From Streptomonospora nanhaiensis (GTDB lineage Bacteria > Actinomycetota > Actinomycetes > Streptosporangiales > Streptosporangiaceae): 64,000 bases of DNA. A program made the position numbers and the translations under genes. Below the pieces are notes generated by a model. It was given only the letters and a program-made list of their open reading frames with translations. It was not told the origin of the DNA and did no database searches. Where the stretch lies: NCBI RefSeq assembly GCF_026642255.1, contig NZ_CP113264.1, forward strand, positions 6,882,001 through 6,946,000, in the 5' to 3' direction. Below, one piece after another: positions 40,000-47,030 of this stretch. Numbering within the stretch: the stretch's first letter is position 1; every line of letters begins with the position of its first letter.

Positions 40000-40701
40000 T
40001 CATCCCTTTTCGTACACCGCGTGCAGTCTGTCCATATCGATAATCACGACGTGGCGGTAACGCGTCAGCAGCAACCCCTCGTCGCGGAACCGCCTCATGG
40101 CGTTGCCGACGGCGTCCGTGCGGGCCCCGATGAGCTTGCCCAGGTCGGTCTGCGACAGCCGCACCCCCAACTCGACGCCCTCGGGGGAGCGGATGCCGTG
40201 CCGCCCGCCCAGGTCCACGAGAACGCGGGCGAGGCGGGCGTCCACCTCGTAGCCGACGAACTCGGCGCGGTGCCGGTCAGCGGATTCCAGACGGTCGCCC
40301 ATGACCGCACCGACCGCCTCCCAGGCGTCGCGGTGCCCGTCCAAGAAATCCCGGAAGACCTTGTACGTGTAGGAACGGACGGTCATCGGCGTGCACGCCA
40401 TGACGGTGGCGCTGGCCCCGCTGGCGCGAAACATGCCCATCTCGCCCACGACGTCGCCGTGCACCCGAATGCCGAGCATCACCTCGGTACCGTTGCGCAG
40501 TACCGAGGTGACCTTGGCGAAGGCGGGCTCGCCGGCCTCGGGAGGGCTCAGGAGCAGGATCATCTCCCTGTTCTCGCCCTGACCGATCAGCACGTCGTCG
40601 GCGGACAGGCGGCGGGGCGGGGCCAGAGCCAGCAGCCTGGTCGCCGTGTCGGCCCCCACCCTCGCCATGAATGTCCCGGCAGGCCAGTGGTTCGTCGTCA
40701 T
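40000..40701 (-). CDS. Crp/Fnr family transcriptional regulator
   Basis: The 233-residue protein has a cyclic-nucleotide-type beta-barrel domain (about 15-130, with VHGDVVGEMGMF at the phosphate-binding cassette). A dimerisation helix and a winged HTH (about 165-215, LSQTDLGKLIGARTDAVGNAMRRF) follow. The cassette contains GE-GMF, but the Arg-Ser/Thr-Ala of true cAMP binders reads ASATV, so ligand binding is uncertain. GGGAGGAGCC precedes the ATG. It ends seven bases from the end of the Pycsar-TM-like gene and is followed upstream by an MFS exporter in the same direction. Confidence 0.82.
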   Translation of the reverse strand: MTTNHWPAGTFMARVGADTATRLLALAPPRRLSADDVLIGQGENREMILLLSPPEAGEPAFAKVTSVLRNGTEVMLGIRVHGDVVGEMGMFRASGASATVMACTPMTVRSYTYKVFRDFLDGHRDAWEAVGAVMGDRLESADRHRAEFVGYEVDARLARVLVDLGGRHGIRSPEGVELGVRLSQTDLGKLIGARTDAVGNAMRRFRDEGLLLTRYRHVVIIDMDRLHAVYEKG

Positions 40702-40739
40702 CGTGGCTCCTCCCAGGACCCATGATGCCCGCCCGCCTC

Positions 40740-42128
40740 TCAGGAGAGGGGTGATTTCTCCGGTTCCTTCTCCCCGCGCCCGCCCAGGACGAGGACCCCC
40801 GCCGCCGCCAGGGCGGCGACCCCGGCCAGGGCGAGGGCCACGACGTGGAACGCCTCCGTGAACCCCTCCCCCTCCAGCCGGCCCCCGGTGAGCGCCGCGA
40901 GGACGGCCCCCGCGCAGGCGAGGGCGACCGTCTCCACGATGATGCGGGTCGCGTTGAACACCCCGGCGGCGACCCCGGTCCGCTCGACGCCCACCACCCC
41001 CATCGCCATGCCGTCGACGGTGCCGTTGGTGAGACCCACACCCACCCCGATCAGCAGGAACGGGAGCAGGAGGGTCCACGGCGTGGCGTCCGGACCGAGC
41101 ACCAGCAGGCCCGCGGAGCCCGCTCCGCACAGGACCAGGGCGCCCGCCACGACCGCGGTGTGGGGCAGCCGGGCGGCCAGCTCCGCCCCCAGCGCGGGCA
41201 GGAACAGCGTCGGCCCCGTGAGCATCAGCAGCCACAGTCCGGCCTGCGCCGCTCCCAGGCCCACCACCGCGATCAGGTACGAGGGCAGGTAGACGAGCAG
41301 GGGGACGAGCACCGCCATGAACACGGCCGCGGCCAGGGCGTACGCGACGAACCTCCGGTTGCCGAGCAGCGCCACGTCGACCAGCGGTTCGGGGCTGCGC
41401 CGTTCGACCAGGACGAAGGCGGCCAGCAGCAGTGCGGACACCGCGAGCCCCGCCAGCACCACCGGCAGGCCCCGTGCGGGGCCCTCGACCAGGGCGGCGA
41501 TCAGGACCGCCAGCGCCGAGGTGAACAGGACCGCGCCCGGCCGGTCGACCGGCCTCCCGGTGCCGCGCGCGGCGGGCATCAGCGGGACCAGCGCCAGGGC
41601 GAGACCGGCGACCACGGCCGGGGCGGCGAACGCGGCCCGCCAGCCCAGGGTGTCCACCAGCAGCCCGGCGACGGCGGGGCCGAAGGCGGTGCCCGCGCCC
41701 AGCACAGTGCCGAGGAGGCCGAAGGCCCGCGCACGCGCGGACCCCTCGAAGGTCGCGGCGAGCATCGCACCGCCCCCGGCGACCGCCGCCGCGGCGCCGA
41801 CGCCGCCGACGGCGCGGAACAGGTTCAGCACGGCGACGTCCCGCGCGAACAGGCACAGCAGGCCGGCCGCGCAGAAGAGGAGGACCCCTGCGGCGTAGAC
41901 GCGCCGACGGCCGACCGAGTCGGCCACGGACCCGGCGCACACGAGGAACGCGGCGAAGCACGCGTTGTAGGAGTTGACGACCCACTGGAGCGCGGTCGGG
42001 CCGCCGCCGAGCTCGGCGCCGACGGCGGGCAGCGCCACCGAGGCGCCGGTGATGGCCAGGGGGAACGTGAGGGTGGATAGGAGGACGGCGAGGAGGACTA
42101 CCCCGCCGCGTGCGGGTGGTGTGGACAA
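40740..42128 (-). CDS. MFS transporter, DHA2-type (14 TM)
   Basis: The 462-residue protein has about 14 hydrophobic segments. Drug:H+ antiporter features are present: LTFPLAITGASVALPAVGAEL, LQWVVNSYNACFAAFLVCAGSVADSVGRRRVY (motif A) and GLLGTVLGAGTAFGPAVAGLL (motif C). Efflux of a drug or metabolite is expected. The start is TTG, with GGAG eight bases upstream; a GTG further in is possible. It lies 38 bases upstream of the Crp/Fnr gene in the same direction, so both may be on one transcript. Confidence 0.85.
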   Translation of the reverse strand: MSTPPARGGVVLLAVLLSTLTFPLAITGASVALPAVGAELGGGPTALQWVVNSYNACFAAFLVCAGSVADSVGRRRVYAAGVLLFCAAGLLCLFARDVAVLNLFRAVGGVGAAAAVAGGGAMLAATFEGSARARAFGLLGTVLGAGTAFGPAVAGLLVDTLGWRAAFAAPAVVAGLALALVPLMPAARGTGRPVDRPGAVLFTSALAVLIAALVEGPARGLPVVLAGLAVSALLLAAFVLVERRSPEPLVDVALLGNRRFVAYALAAAVFMAVLVPLLVYLPSYLIAVVGLGAAQAGLWLLMLTGPTLFLPALGAELAARLPHTAVVAGALVLCGAGSAGLLVLGPDATPWTLLLPFLLIGVGVGLTNGTVDGMAMGVVGVERTGVAAGVFNATRIIVETVALACAGAVLAALTGGRLEGEGFTEAFHVVALALAGVAALAAAGVLVLGGRGEKEPEKSPLS

Positions 42129-42373
42129 GTCGGAGGCTCCGGGCGTTCAGGAACGGAGCCGGGGCAGCACGGAGGGCCGCACCGGCGTGGTCGCTGATGC
42201 GGCGGAGGACTCTGGGGTCGGCCGCCGCTAGGCGGCCACGTCAACCGATTCGGGCACGGGCCGGACACTAGCCGAGCCCTGCCGCGGACCGCCACCGGTT
42301 TTCGCGCCTCTCCACCACGCCGGGCGGGGCCGCCCTGTCCTTACTCCGGTCACGTGGGCGGTGGAGAACCGAC

Positions 42374-42940
42374 TCAGTAGAAGCGGAGCCGTGTTCTGAG
42401 GCGTTCGGCGAACTCGCGGACCCCCGCCTTGGCCAGGTCGTCCGAAAGGTCTTCCGGTGTCTTGGGAGGGCGGCGCTTCTCCCTTGCCAGTCGAACGACG
42501 GTCGTGACCACCTCTCTCGGCAACTCGTCCAGCAACTCGCAGAGGTAGGTGTCGGGGTCGACGATCCGCAGACCCAGTTCCGCCAGTGGCGCCGTGGGAA
42601 AATCGCCTCTGTCCCAGGTGAGAAGCATATGGGCCTGTCCCGCGAGCGCGGCGGCCATGTGGTGGCGGTCGTCGGGGTCGCCACCGGGCATCTTGTCCGT
42701 CAGGGAGGCGTAGTCGTCCTCGGGAACGCAGCTCTCGGAGAAGTACTCCCTGATCGCCGAAGTGATCGCCTCGGCTGAGCCCTCCGAGCGATGGTGTTCA
42801 CGGACGATCACCCTCTTCCACTCCGCCAGGAGCCTCTCGGTCCAGATCACCTCGTGGACCATGTCCTCGGTCAGTGCCAGGAGAAGATCCATGACCGAGA
42901 AGGGGAAGAGCACGTTGGTGTCGACGAAAATCCGGGACAT
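42374..42940 (-). CDS. PIN-domain toxin (VapC-like)
   Basis: The 188-residue protein has the PIN acidic residues: Asp7 in FVDTNVLFPF, Glu40 (LLAEWKRV), Asp91 in DPDDRHHMAAAL and Asp110 in LLTWDRGDF. It is likely a metal-dependent ribonuclease. It is longer than typical VapC (about 130 residues), with a C-terminal helical extension rich in Arg/Lys. It lies 14 bases downstream of a HTH antitoxin gene, giving a two-gene toxin-antitoxin module. Confidence 0.8.
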   Translation of the reverse strand: MSRIFVDTNVLFPFSVMDLLLALTEDMVHEVIWTERLLAEWKRVIVREHHRSEGSAEAITSAIREYFSESCVPEDDYASLTDKMPGGDPDDRHHMAAALAGQAHMLLTWDRGDFPTAPLAELGLRIVDPDTYLCELLDELPREVVTTVVRLAREKRRPPKTPEDLSDDLAKAGVREFAERLRTRLRFY

Positions 42941-42954
42941 GTGGGACCTGGCAC

Positions 42955-43407
42955 TCAGTAGGGGAACTCGGCGGACTCGACCTCTTCGGCGATCCGCCGT
43001 CTACCGGTGCGCCGTTTGTCCCTCCGTTCCTGGAACTCCAGGACATCGGCAAGTCGAACGACCCGGTGCCGGCTGCCGGGCAGGCGTTCGGACGGGATGT
43101 CCCCCGCATCGAGAAGACGTGAGACGAAGGGTCGCGACAGGCCCAGCAGCTCTCCCACCTCCGTGGGGGTCAGACTCGTGTCGGACGCCAACACCGTGAC
43201 GGCGTGTCCTTCCGAGAACTCGTTGGCCGATGCCAACAGGATCTTCACCAACGATTCCGGCAGGGTTACCTCGGAGTCGTCGGACAGCCTCAGCACCAGC
43301 CGCGAACCGCCGTCAGCGGCACCGTTGACGACTCGCTCGGCCATCAGGCGGTCTTCGACGCCGGGCTCGACCCGGGGCGCACGACCCAGCACACTCGATC
43401 TCACCAT
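42955..43407 (-). CDS. Antitoxin with excisionase-type HTH
   Basis: The 150-residue protein has a MerR/excisionase-like helix-turn-helix at about residues 79-128 (LTPTEVGELLGLSRPFVSRL, then DIPSERLPGSRHRVVRLADV). An N-terminal beta region (LVLRLSDDSEVTLPESL) precedes it. Together with the downstream PIN protein this is a recognised antitoxin arrangement. AGGAGG precedes the ATG. It probably autoregulates the pair, possibly through the palindromic repeats at 43503-43542. Confidence 0.75.
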   Translation of the reverse strand: MVRSSVLGRAPRVEPGVEDRLMAERVVNGAADGGSRLVLRLSDDSEVTLPESLVKILLASANEFSEGHAVTVLASDTSLTPTEVGELLGLSRPFVSRLLDAGDIPSERLPGSRHRVVRLADVLEFQERRDKRRTGRRRIAEEVESAEFPY

Positions 43408-43502
43408 CTCGGCCTCCTGTCACCGAACTCATGATATCTGAAATAAGTGTAACCACAGGGCGTTCTCGACAGCTCGTCGACCCACGGCACAATCGATGCG
43501 AC

Positions 43503-43542
43503 CTGACACGGCCGTGTCGCTCGTCGGTCTGACACGGCCGTG
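43503..43542. promoter_or_regulatory. Paired palindromic sites upstream of the toxin-antitoxin module
   Basis: CTGACACGGCCGTG occurs twice, 26 bases apart (43503-43516 and 43529-43542). The first copy is part of the perfect 14-bp palindrome GACACGGCCGTGTC (43505-43518). They stand between the TA start and the end of the next gene and look like operator sites spaced about 2.5 helix turns apart. Confidence 0.5.
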
Positions 43543-43559
43543 ACGGCGTCGATGCGGGC

Positions 43560-43985
43560 CTACAAGAACCCGAGGAGGCCACAGCCGATCGCACCGGCCA
43601 GGACAGCCAGGCCGTGGCTGGCCACAGCCCAGCCGATGCGGCGGCGGGGTTTGCGGTGGCTCGCCGGGCGGCGCGGCAGCGAACTCGTCCCGGCACGGGA
43701 AGCCGGGACTCGCGGCGGGGCCGGTTCGCCAGCGGGAAGAGACGGCCGTCCGGCCTCCTGGGCGGCGATCGCGAGGTCCATCCACGGGGGCACCGCGCCG
43801 TGGACGAGGCTGTAGCGAACCCGGGGGTTCTCCCCCATCTGGGCGAGGATGGCGCGTTCCCGCGGGGTCCTCCCCAGGGACGCGAGCGGGGGCTCGACGG
43901 GGCCGCCCGTGTGGGCACGGCGGTGCTGGTGCCCTCGGGACGTGTGGAGGGCCCGCCCCGTGCAGGGGCCGGTGGAGACGGTCAT
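43560..43985 (-). CDS. Small protein with C-terminal membrane anchor
   Basis: The 141-residue protein has a basic, Pro/Arg-rich N-terminal two thirds (ASLGRTPRERAILAQMGENP and VPPWMDLAIAAQEAG). It ends with one TM helix (IGWAVASHGLAVLAGAIGCGLLGFL). The ATG overlaps the stop of the ATP-binding gene as ATGA, so it is co-translated with it. I do not recognise a family. The coupling suggests a membrane partner of the anti-sigma-like ATPase. Confidence 0.62.
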   Translation of the reverse strand: MTVSTGPCTGRALHTSRGHQHRRAHTGGPVEPPLASLGRTPRERAILAQMGENPRVRYSLVHGAVPPWMDLAIAAQEAGRPSLPAGEPAPPRVPASRAGTSSLPRRPASHRKPRRRIGWAVASHGLAVLAGAIGCGLLGFL

Positions 43986-44503
43986 CGGACGTCTCCACCC
44001 TGGAAAGACAGGGAGAACTCGGCCCACAGGACGGTTCCGAGCCCCTCGCAGAACGGGAAGTCGACCACCCGGAAGGTTCCCCACCGGGTGGCGAGGTGGT
44101 GGACGATCAGCAGGCCCCGGCCCCGTTCGGCGTCCCGCCATTCCTGAGCGGTGCGCTGACGGGGGATGCGGGGGCGGGTATCCGTGTCCCGATACCCGTC
44201 GTCAATGATCGACAGCCGGATCGTGCGTTCGTCGGGGCCGGTCAGGGTGCGGATGACCCGGCCGTCCTCCTCGCCGGACCTGGCGTGGTCGCACGCGTTG
44301 GCGAACATCTCGCTGGCGCACAGGACGATCGAATCGGCCTGGTCCGGGTCCAGGTCCGGGAGCCGGGAGAGGTCTCGGCTCAGATCAGCGCGGACACGGG
44401 CGGTGGTGGCGAGGGTCCCGGGGTACAGGCGGGGCTCCCACCGGCGTTCCGGGTTGTCCACGGCGGGGGCTTCGGGGGCAGGGCGGGGCGGCAGAATGAA
44501 CAT
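43982..44503 (-). CDS. ATP-binding protein, anti-sigma/GHKL type (HATPase_c_2)
   Basis: The 173-residue protein has the Bergerat fold: N-box SEMFANACDHARSG, G1 box SIIDDGYRD and GRGLLIVHHLATRWG. It lacks a histidine-kinase dimerisation domain. This is the RsbW/SpoIIAB-like group, very abundant in streptomycetes and often paired with XRE/DUF397 proteins. It may bind a sigma factor or partner regulator. An XRE/DUF5753 gene stands directly upstream in the same direction, with a hairpin between. Confidence 0.82.
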   Translation of the reverse strand: MFILPPRPAPEAPAVDNPERRWEPRLYPGTLATTARVRADLSRDLSRLPDLDPDQADSIVLCASEMFANACDHARSGEEDGRVIRTLTGPDERTIRLSIIDDGYRDTDTRPRIPRQRTAQEWRDAERGRGLLIVHHLATRWGTFRVVDFPFCEGLGTVLWAEFSLSFQGGDVR

Positions 44504-44579
44504 GCCACGATCTCCTTGTTCAGGGGTGTGGGTCGTCGGCCGTGCCCTGGGGGTGTGATTGCACCCGCCAGGGCTTTCG

Positions 44580-44598
44580 CGTGCCCGGCCGGGGCACG
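44580..44598. terminator. 7-bp hairpin CGTGCCC/GGGCACG
   Basis: CGTGCCC (44580-44586) pairs with GGGCACG (44592-44598) around GGCCG, just after the XRE gene stop at 44609. It could reduce read-through into the ATP-binding gene. Confidence 0.45.
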
Positions 44599-44608
44599 TG
44601 CGCGTGGA

Positions 44609-45538
44609 TCAGCTGTTCCGACTCGCGGCCGGTGCGTTGATGAGCGAGGACAGGCCGCCCGTGCCGGAACCGGCGGTGATGGCCTGCCGCTTGGGCGGTT
44701 CCTCGAACCGCTTCGCCGCCTCCTCGATGAGGCGCAGTGACGCCTGCGCGGACAGGGCCACGCTCTGCAGGGTGGCGAAGAGGTCCGTGTAGCCCTTGAT
44801 CTGCTTGGCGTCGGTGACGGTGTGGCCCGGCCCGCGCGGGTGCGGGGTGTAGGCGAGCGTGTGGCGGGGCGAGAAGGACAGGGTCCAGAACGCGCCGCGC
44901 AGGCCGGGGTGGTGGGGGAGGCCGTCGGGGACCACCTGGACGGTCACCGCCTCGGAGGCGGCGAGCTCGCACAGGTGGCGGAGCTGGTCGTGCGTGGTCC
45001 TGGTGTCGGAGACGACCCGGGTGAGTGCTGCCTCGTCCACCACCAGGCAGTGGAACGGGGGACCGTACGAGGTGGAGGACACCCGGCGGACGCGCGGCCG
45101 GTCCCTGAGTACCAGCCGGGCCTCCATGGGGCGCTCGACGCGGGTCAGGGCCCGTGCGTACTCCTCGGTGAGGAAGGGGTCGGGGAGGACGAGCGGTGCG
45201 TAGTAGCGCATCTGGTTGACCTGCTCCGTCAGGGCGAAGATGTCCGCACCGGCCTGGAGGGAGGTCGTGATGCGGGTCTGCGCCCAGGCGTCGAGCAGGA
45301 CGCCCTCCGCTTCGAGTTTCTCGTCCAGGACGATCGCCGCACCGAGATCGGGGACGTGGGAGCCCTCCTCGATCAGACCCAGAGTGCCGACGGAGAAGAG
45401 GCTGCGCTCGGTCACCTCCTCCGGGGACACCCCCGCCTTCTCGCGGGCCACCCGGACCCGGGTGCCGAAACGCACCCATGGGTCGGAGCCCTCCCCGCCC
45501 ATGTCCGCACGAGCATGTATCCGCCGTTCACCAGCCAT
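44609..45538 (-). CDS. XRE-family regulator with DUF5753
   Basis: The 309-residue protein has an N-terminal HTH (about 20-75, FGTRVRVAREKAGVSPEEVTE). A DUF5753 domain follows (IFALTEQVNQMRYYAPLVLPDPFLTEEYARAL, VVDEAALTRVV, LPHHPGLRGAFWTLSF). ATG 45538 is chosen because AGGAGGG lies six bases upstream and the HTH follows at normal distance. Such regulators often act with DUF397 or ATP-binding partners. It is divergent from a second DUF5753 regulator at 45773. Confidence 0.82.
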   Translation of the reverse strand: MAGERRIHARADMGGEGSDPWVRFGTRVRVAREKAGVSPEEVTERSLFSVGTLGLIEEGSHVPDLGAAIVLDEKLEAEGVLLDAWAQTRITTSLQAGADIFALTEQVNQMRYYAPLVLPDPFLTEEYARALTRVERPMEARLVLRDRPRVRRVSSTSYGPPFHCLVVDEAALTRVVSDTRTTHDQLRHLCELAASEAVTVQVVPDGLPHHPGLRGAFWTLSFSPRHTLAYTPHPRGPGHTVTDAKQIKGYTDLFATLQSVALSAQASLRLIEEAAKRFEEPPKRQAITAGSGTGGLSSLINAPAASRNS

Positions 45539-45684
45539 GACAGCCCTCCTGGAAGAGACGTACAGGCCCACCCGGATGCGCAAGGGACGTTCGGAGCTAC
45601 CGAGAATCTCCCGAACACTCACACCGAAGCGCAACAGGTGGAATACTCACTGTGAACAGGAGACCTGCTTGCCAGGAGAAAGTC

Positions 45685-45701
45685 AAGTAGAATTTCCACT
45701 T
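45685..45701. promoter_or_regulatory. Near-perfect palindrome between divergent XRE genes
   Basis: AAGTAGAATTTCCACTT is a 17-base palindrome with one mismatched pair in an unusually AT-rich stretch. It lies between two divergently transcribed XRE genes and is a plausible operator. Confidence 0.4.
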
Positions 45702-45772
45702 AAGCGCAAAGAACCTGGTGGCAAGGCAATCCAAAGCGGACCTTAGACAGCAAAAGGGATAGGTGATCGACC

Positions 45773-46621
45773 TTGACGACTCCCGGACCACGCGTTCTCC
45801 GCCTTCAACTGGGCAGGGAGATCCGACGACTTCGGGAAGGCGCCAACCTGACGCGGGATGACCTCGCCCGAGCCCTGTCGTGCGGCGCGTCCAAGGTGAG
45901 CAAGATCGAGTCAGGTTTCAGCACGGTGACTTCCACCGAGACGAGCAAACTCGTGAAGCTCTTCAAGCTCAGTGCTGACGAGGCTGCGACCTTCCGCGAC
46001 CTGGCTGCGTCTGCCCGCAAGCGCGGGTCCTACGGCAAGGTCCTGGACTTCGCCCGTGGATACGTGAGCATGGAGGCCGATGCCGGTGAACTGAAGTTCT
46101 TCTACGAAGAGCTGGTGCCAGCACCGTTCCAGACACGCGCCTACGCCACTGCGGTCTGCTCAACCTCGGTGACCATCGCACCCGCCGATATCGACCAAGT
46201 CGTCCAGGGCAGGTTGGAGAGGGCGTCGATCCTGACCGACGCCTCACCACCGAAGGTGGCGATCATCCTCGGCGAAGGTGTTCTGCATCGAACCATCGGT
46301 GGCGTCTCCGTTCTCCGGGAACAACTTGAACACCTCCACGGTCTCGCACAGAGACCGCACATCGACCTGCAGATCCTTCCGTACAGCTCTGGAGAACACG
46401 CCGCTATGGGCACCGGCTTCACACTCTTGAACCTGAGGGAGGTAGAAGCGACATACGTCTACTTGGAGGACCTCACCAGCTCCGATTTCTGGGACCGTCC
46501 GCAGCACACCGGAGTGTACGAACTGGTCTTCAACAAGCTCCAAGTAGCGGCGCTGGGCAAGCGTGAGAGCATACTTCTCATAGAGGACAGCATCAGAGCC
46601 TTGAATGAGAGGAACCGCTGA
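45773..46621 (+). CDS. XRE-family regulator with DUF5753
   Basis: The 282-residue protein starts at TTG with AGGTGA six bases upstream. The HTH (about 12-65) includes LGREIRRLREGANLTRDDLA and SCGASKVSKIESG. The DUF5753 domain follows with LKFFYEELVPAPFQTRAYA, VVQGRLERASILT, VAIILGEGVLHRTIGG and LQILPYSSGEHAAMGTGFTLL. Third-position GC is visibly lower than in surrounding genes, hinting at transfer. The next gene, DUF397, overlaps its stop by one base, the typical pair. Confidence 0.88.
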   Translation: MTTPGPRVLRLQLGREIRRLREGANLTRDDLARALSCGASKVSKIESGFSTVTSTETSKLVKLFKLSADEAATFRDLAASARKRGSYGKVLDFARGYVSMEADAGELKFFYEELVPAPFQTRAYATAVCSTSVTIAPADIDQVVQGRLERASILTDASPPKVAIILGEGVLHRTIGGVSVLREQLEHLHGLAQRPHIDLQILPYSSGEHAAMGTGFTLLNLREVEATYVYLEDLTSSDFWDRPQHTGVYELVFNKLQVAALGKRESILLIEDSIRALNERNR

Positions 46622-47016
46622 TGTCTCAGCAGAACCGGGCGTCGGCTCCGTGGCACAAGAGCAGCTACAGCTCGGGAGCCCACAACTGTGTTGAGGTCTC
46701 CGAGGGGTCGCTCACCGGCATGCGCGACACCCAGAACCGCGACCAGGGCACCCTGACCTTCGACTCCGCCGAATGGCACGCGTTCCTCGGCAGCGCGAAG
46801 GGCTGACCCGGTACCGAAGGGCCGCGCCACCGGGCACGTCCCTTCGGTCCTCTGGAGACAGGGCCGAGGCCCCATCGGTCCGGCGCCCCACGGCTGCTTG
46901 CCGGTCCCGTTGCAGAGCGGGCACGGGATCCGGTCGACCTTCCCGTCCCGGGACTGCGTGATGGTCTTCCTCCCGTGGCAGGTGGAGCAGTTCACCTCTT
47001 TGCCGTGGTCACCCAC
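46459..47016 (-). CDS. Cys-rich DnaJ-type zinc-finger small protein (3' end doubtful)
   Basis: The GTG at 47016 has AAGGAG seven bases upstream and starts 14 bases after the methyltransferase stop. The first 40 residues are convincing: CSTCHGRKTITQSRDG then CPLCNGTGKQ, two CxxCxG(xG) units that can form one zinc centre. Beyond about residue 70 the frame runs antisense through the DUF397 and XRE genes to 46459 and becomes low-quality sequence. The real protein probably ends earlier through a frameshift or is extended by loss of its stop. Function is unknown; it likely works with the methyltransferase. Confidence 0.45.
   Translation of the reverse strand: MGDHGKEVNCSTCHGRKTITQSRDGKVDRIPCPLCNGTGKQPWGAGPMGPRPCLQRTEGTCPVARPFGTGSALRAAEERVPFGGVEGQGALVAVLGVAHAGERPLGDLNTVVGSRAVAALVPRSRRPVLLRHQRFLSFKALMLSSMRSMLSRLPSAATWSLLKTSSYTPVCCGRSQKSELVRSSK
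46621..46806 (+). CDS. DUF397 protein
   Basis: The 61-residue protein has the DUF397 pattern WHKSSYSSGAHNCVEVSEGS, then MRDTQNRDQGTLTFDSAEWHAFL. DUF397 proteins are small partners of XRE/DUF5753 regulators in actinomycetes and are thought to modulate them. The ATG shares one base with the stop of the XRE gene (TGATG), so translation is coupled. Confidence 0.92.
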   Translation: MSQQNRASAPWHKSSYSSGAHNCVEVSEGSLTGMRDTQNRDQGTLTFDSAEWHAFLGSAKG

Positions 47017-47030
47017 GTGCGTCTCCTTCC

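Noticed and set aside
40000..41985. Long extension of the Crp/Fnr frame upstream through the MFS gene
   Set aside because: The Crp-like domain starts at the ATG at 40701 with a good ribosome binding site; the upstream part is Arg/Gly-rich shadow of the MFS exporter.
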